NCBI GenBank assembly: GCA_029864165.1
Contig: JAOTTZ010000077.1
Span: 1 to 7,494, forward strand
From: Burkholderiaceae bacterium
Lineage (GTDB): Bacteria; Pseudomonadota; Gammaproteobacteria; Burkholderiales; Burkholderiaceae_C
Length of the DNA stretch: 7,494 bases
Direction of reading: 5' to 3'
Shown here piece after piece: positions 5,498-7,494 of the stretch. Below the pieces are notes generated by a model, which made no database searches, was not told where the DNA came from, and saw only the letters and a program-made list of their open reading frames with translations. The position numbers and the translations under genes were made by a program. Each line of letters opens with the position of its first letter. Position 1 is the stretch's first letter.

Positions 5498-6459
5498 TTC
5501 AGCCCCATGCCTTTGGTGATGTCGGCATCACTCAGCACATCGCTGGCCGGGGAGGGCGCTGGCGCCGGCGGTGGCGCCGGCGCAACAACAGGTGCAGAGG
5601 CTGCCGGCTCGGCAAACTTGCCAACGTACTCGATCTTGGCTGTAGCGCGCAAGGCTTTCATGTCATCCTCGACCAGCTGTCGCCGCCGGTCGTTCAGAAG
5701 ATACTGCTCGATGGCCGGGCGGGCCGCGGCTTCGTCAACCGGCGCCGACTTGGAACCCGCCAGCACGATGACCTGCGCGCCCTTGGGTGTAGGCGCCAAA
5801 ATCGCTTGGCCATCTTTCATCTTCGCGAAGGTGTCTAGCGACTTCAACGGCAGCTGCTCTGCGGCACGCACTGCCTGGTTGGCGCCAAAGCGAAAGTCGT
5901 TGGCCTTCAGATACTCCACAAACTCGTTGATCGACTTGGCCGCTTGCAATTGAGTCCGCAACTCGTCGATTTGTTTGGTCTCCGCCTCGATACTGATCTC
6001 TTGGATGTTGTAGACGCGCCGCTCCTTGAACAGCGCCGGATTCTCATCGTAGTACTTCTTGATCTCTTCTGGCGCCGGCTTGGCGGCCGCTTCAGAGGCC
6101 TTTGCGACGTAGGCTCGGGCGATGACCTCGCGGCGCGCAGCTTCGAGTTGTTGCACCACCATCGGGGTGCGATCGAGCTTGAGCTCTTCCGCCCTTTGCA
6201 TCGCAAGTTCCTGGTCGATCAAGCGCTCCAGCACCTGCCTACTGGCGGCCTCGGCCTGTTCGGGTTTAAGACCCTGCTGGCGTTGCAAGACGAAGTTGAT
6301 CTGGTGCACCGTGATTTCTTCTTTGTTCACTTTGGCCGCAGTCTGCGAAGCCTGGTTCTTCTTTATGTCACCGCACCCGGCAACACACAAAGTAGCCACA
6401 GCGGCCGCCGCAGCGACCACACGGTTCAGGTTCCGCGCACTAAGAAGTATTGACATCAT
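5494..6459 (-). CDS. epsD: EpsD-family peptidyl-prolyl cis-trans isomerase lipoprotein
   Basis: The 321-residue protein is a SurA/PpiC-like folding factor of exopolysaccharide loci (EpsD family). Residues 1-28 are a lipoprotein signal with lipobox VAGC, so Cys29 should be lipidated; +2 is Gly, which does not force inner-membrane retention. Next comes a SurA-like helical part (VHQINFVLQRQQG through RAYVAKASEA, about 52-130), then PAPEEIKKYYDENPALFKER and a region placed like a parvulin domain (about 148-245). No histidine or GG-LG motif is present there, so isomerase activity is doubtful. The tail from about 283 is Pro/Ala-rich (APAPPPAPAPSPAS). The frame stays open 62 codons upstream, but the lipoprotein signal fixes the start at ATG 6459 (or the adjacent ATG 6456). 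AGGA abuts the first ATG, and GGAG lies 10 bases before it. It is first in a two-gene operon with epsE. Confidence 0.88.
   Translation of the reverse strand: MMSILLSARNLNRVVAAAAAVATLCVAGCGDIKKNQASQTAAKVNKEEITVHQINFVLQRQQGLKPEQAEAASRQVLERLIDQELAMQRAEELKLDRTPMVVQQLEAARREVIARAYVAKASEAAAKPAPEEIKKYYDENPALFKERRVYNIQEISIEAETKQIDELRTQLQAAKSINEFVEYLKANDFRFGANQAVRAAEQLPLKSLDTFAKMKDGQAILAPTPKGAQVIVLAGSKSAPVDEAAARPAIEQYLLNDRRRQLVEDDMKALRATAKIEYVGKFAEPAASAPVVAPAPPPAPAPSPASDVLSDADITKGMGLK
5561..5582. repeat. Direct repeat in the epsD Pro/Ala-rich tail
   Basis: GGCGCCGGCG occurs at 5561-5570 and again at 5573-5582, two bases apart. It encodes part of the PAPPPAPAP tail, so low-complexity coding explains it; such repeats can vary in length between strains. 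Confidence 0.5.
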
Positions 6460-6756
6460 TCCTGGGTCGCTCCGATCATATTGATTAATGTATGTGCAGC
6501 TGTGATTCAGCGGAAAAACCGCGGCGGCGCGTCGCGCCAGATAGCCAATGTTTGGATCCCGCGCGGCAGCCACACCCTGCCGATTAAGCACGAACATAAC
6601 AGTGTAGCGGCGAATCGCGACGATTGCACTCTTGCCGGGGAACAAAAGTGCGCAAAGTGACCGCGAATTGCCAATAGGCTTGCTGCGTTAAACTTCTAAA
6701 TTGCCTTGGTTTGAGGCAAGCAGGCCAGTACGCTGATACAGCTGAGTACACCGACA
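6460..6756. promoter_or_regulatory. Divergent intergenic region between epsD and coxB
   Basis: These 297 bases hold no gene I can support. They must contain the promoters of epsD (leftward) and coxB (rightward). For epsD, TATGAT on the - strand (6480-6475) matches the -10 consensus at five of six bases, but has no good -35 and would give a very short leader. For coxB, TTGCCA (6668-6673) and TAAACT (6689-6694) are a weak pair with a short 15-base spacer. I looked for a sigma54 site (GG-N10-GC with TGGC and TGC) on the epsD strand, as PEP-CTERM/eps genes can use RpoN, and found no good match. Confidence 0.4.
6701..6719. repeat. Small inverted repeat in the coxB leader
   Basis: TTGCCT at 6701-6706 and AGGCAA at 6714-6719 form perfect 6-base arms with a 7-base centre, 37 bases before the coxB start. 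It could be an operator or a hairpin in the mRNA leader; the T-G pair next to the arms could extend an RNA stem by one. It may be chance. Confidence 0.3.
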
Positions 6757-7494
6757 ATGATGAAGAACCTACAAGCGCTTTGGTGGCAAGTTTGGCGAGC
6801 GCTGGCGCCGTTGGGGTTGACCCTCTTCGCGGTACTGGCGACCACGGCGGCGCGGGCCGTCAACGACCTGCCAGGCGGGCCGGCGGTGAACCAGCTTGAT
6901 TTGCACCCACCGGTGACCAGAATAGCCGCCGACCAGCAGTGGTTGCATTACTTCATGATGGTCATCTGCGCGGTGATCTTTGTGGGCGTGTTTGGCGTGA
7001 TGTTTTATTCGATCATCAAGCACCGCAAGTCCAAAGGCCATAAGGCTGCGAACTTCCACGAAAGCGTGACGGTAGAAATCGTCTGGACCGTGGTGCCGTT
7101 CATCATCGTGATCTTGATGGCGCTGCCCGCCACCAAAGTGGTGGTGGCGATGAAGGACACCAGCGCCGCCGACCTCACCATCAAAGTCACCGGCATTCAG
7201 TGGAAGTGGGGTTACGACTACTTGCGTGGCGAAGGCGAGGGCATCGGCTTTGTCTCCACGCTGGACCTCGCGCAACGCCAAGACTCCGACGCCGGAACGC
7301 CCCGCGGCGACGATTACCTGCTCAAGGTTGACAACCCGCTGGTCGTCCCGGTCGACAAGAAGATCCGCATTATCACAACTGCCAGCGACGTGATTCATGC
7401 CTTTATGGTGCCTTCGTTCGGCATCAAGCAAGATGCGATTCCAGGCTTTGTGCGCGATACCTGGTTTCGCGCCGAAAAGGTGGGCGACTATTAC
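6757..7494 (+). CDS. coxB: Cytochrome c oxidase subunit II (partial, runs off the right edge)
   Basis: The frame is open to the last base (246 codons, no stop). Subunit II takes electrons from cytochrome c through its CuA centre in the periplasm. Seen here: a leader (1-34, ending ARA), membrane helix 1 at about 62-87 (WLHYFMMVICAVIF), helix 2 at about 107-131 (EIVWTVVPFIIVILM), the aromatic electron-entry motif QWKWGYDY at 148-155, and the first CuA ligand His214 in DVIHAFMVPSFGIKQDAIPG. The remaining CuA ligands (Cys, Glu, Cys, His, Met) would follow just after the edge. The helix-helix-cupredoxin order and the motifs fit aa3-type oxidases. ATG 6757 is followed directly by a second ATG (6760); a weak GAG lies 10 bases upstream. 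It is divergent from epsD and probably heads an operon with coxA beyond the window. Confidence 0.95.
   Translation, partial: MMKNLQALWWQVWRALAPLGLTLFAVLATTAARAVNDLPGGPAVNQLDLHPPVTRIAADQQWLHYFMMVICAVIFVGVFGVMFYSIIKHRKSKGHKAANFHESVTVEIVWTVVPFIIVILMALPATKVVVAMKDTSAADLTIKVTGIQWKWGYDYLRGEGEGIGFVSTLDLAQRQDSDAGTPRGDDYLLKVDNPLVVPVDKKIRIITTASDVIHAFMVPSFGIKQDAIPGFVRDTWFRAEKVGDYY

Noticed and set aside
6460..6645. Upstream extension of epsD by 62 codons
   Set aside because: It would bury the lipoprotein signal and lipobox in the middle of the protein; the intergenic part shows no domain.
6711..6899. Small + frame of 62 codons overlapping the coxB start
   Set aside because: Out of frame with coxB, whose leader, membrane helices and CuA motif are clear.

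Overview
The window (about 60% GC by eye, densely coding) looks like a chromosomal segment of a Gram-negative betaproteobacterium, probably of the Burkholderiales/Rubrivivax-Methylibium type. The reasons are a PEP-CTERM surface protein, the EpsD/EpsE pair that belongs to exosortase-linked exopolysaccharide loci, a TonB-ExbB-ExbD-ExbD-TPR operon, and the start of a proteobacterial aa3-type cytochrome oxidase locus (coxB). The taxon is inferred from gene content only. I see no RNA genes, mobile elements or CRISPR.

Layout. (1) 32-835 (+) is a secreted PEP-CTERM protein with a TTG start and a mature N-terminus predicted to begin with histidine. (2) 836-1091 is intergenic, with an operator-like dyad, a strong GC-rich hairpin and a possible -10 element. 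(3) 1092-4629 (+) is a tight five-gene operon: tonB, exbB, exbD, a second exbD and a secreted TPR protein. Its gaps are 32, 6, -4 and 6 bases. (4) 4630-4681 is a short convergent spacer with a large inverted repeat. (5) 6459-4682 (-) is epsD then epsE, overlapping by 4 bases: a lipoprotein of the EpsD peptidyl-prolyl isomerase family and a short polysaccharide export protein. (6) 6460-6756 is a divergent intergenic region. (7) 6757 to the right edge (+) is cytochrome c oxidase subunit II, cut off before most of its CuA ligands.

How the parts fit. TonB, ExbB and the two ExbD proteins would form a proton-driven inner-membrane motor that powers TonB-dependent outer-membrane receptors; the TPR protein is a probable periplasmic accessory. 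No receptor lies in the window. The PEP-CTERM protein is exported and then sorted by an exosortase (also not in the window), and this sorting is usually linked to exopolysaccharide production, to which EpsD and EpsE belong. The eps pair stands alone, without the chain-length, kinase, glycosyltransferase and exosortase genes that usually accompany it.

The points most worth following are the histidine-first PEP-CTERM protein (a possible copper 'histidine brace'), the coupled pair of different ExbD proteins, the EpsD protein with no histidines where parvulins keep their active site, and the detached, porin-requiring type of EpsE.
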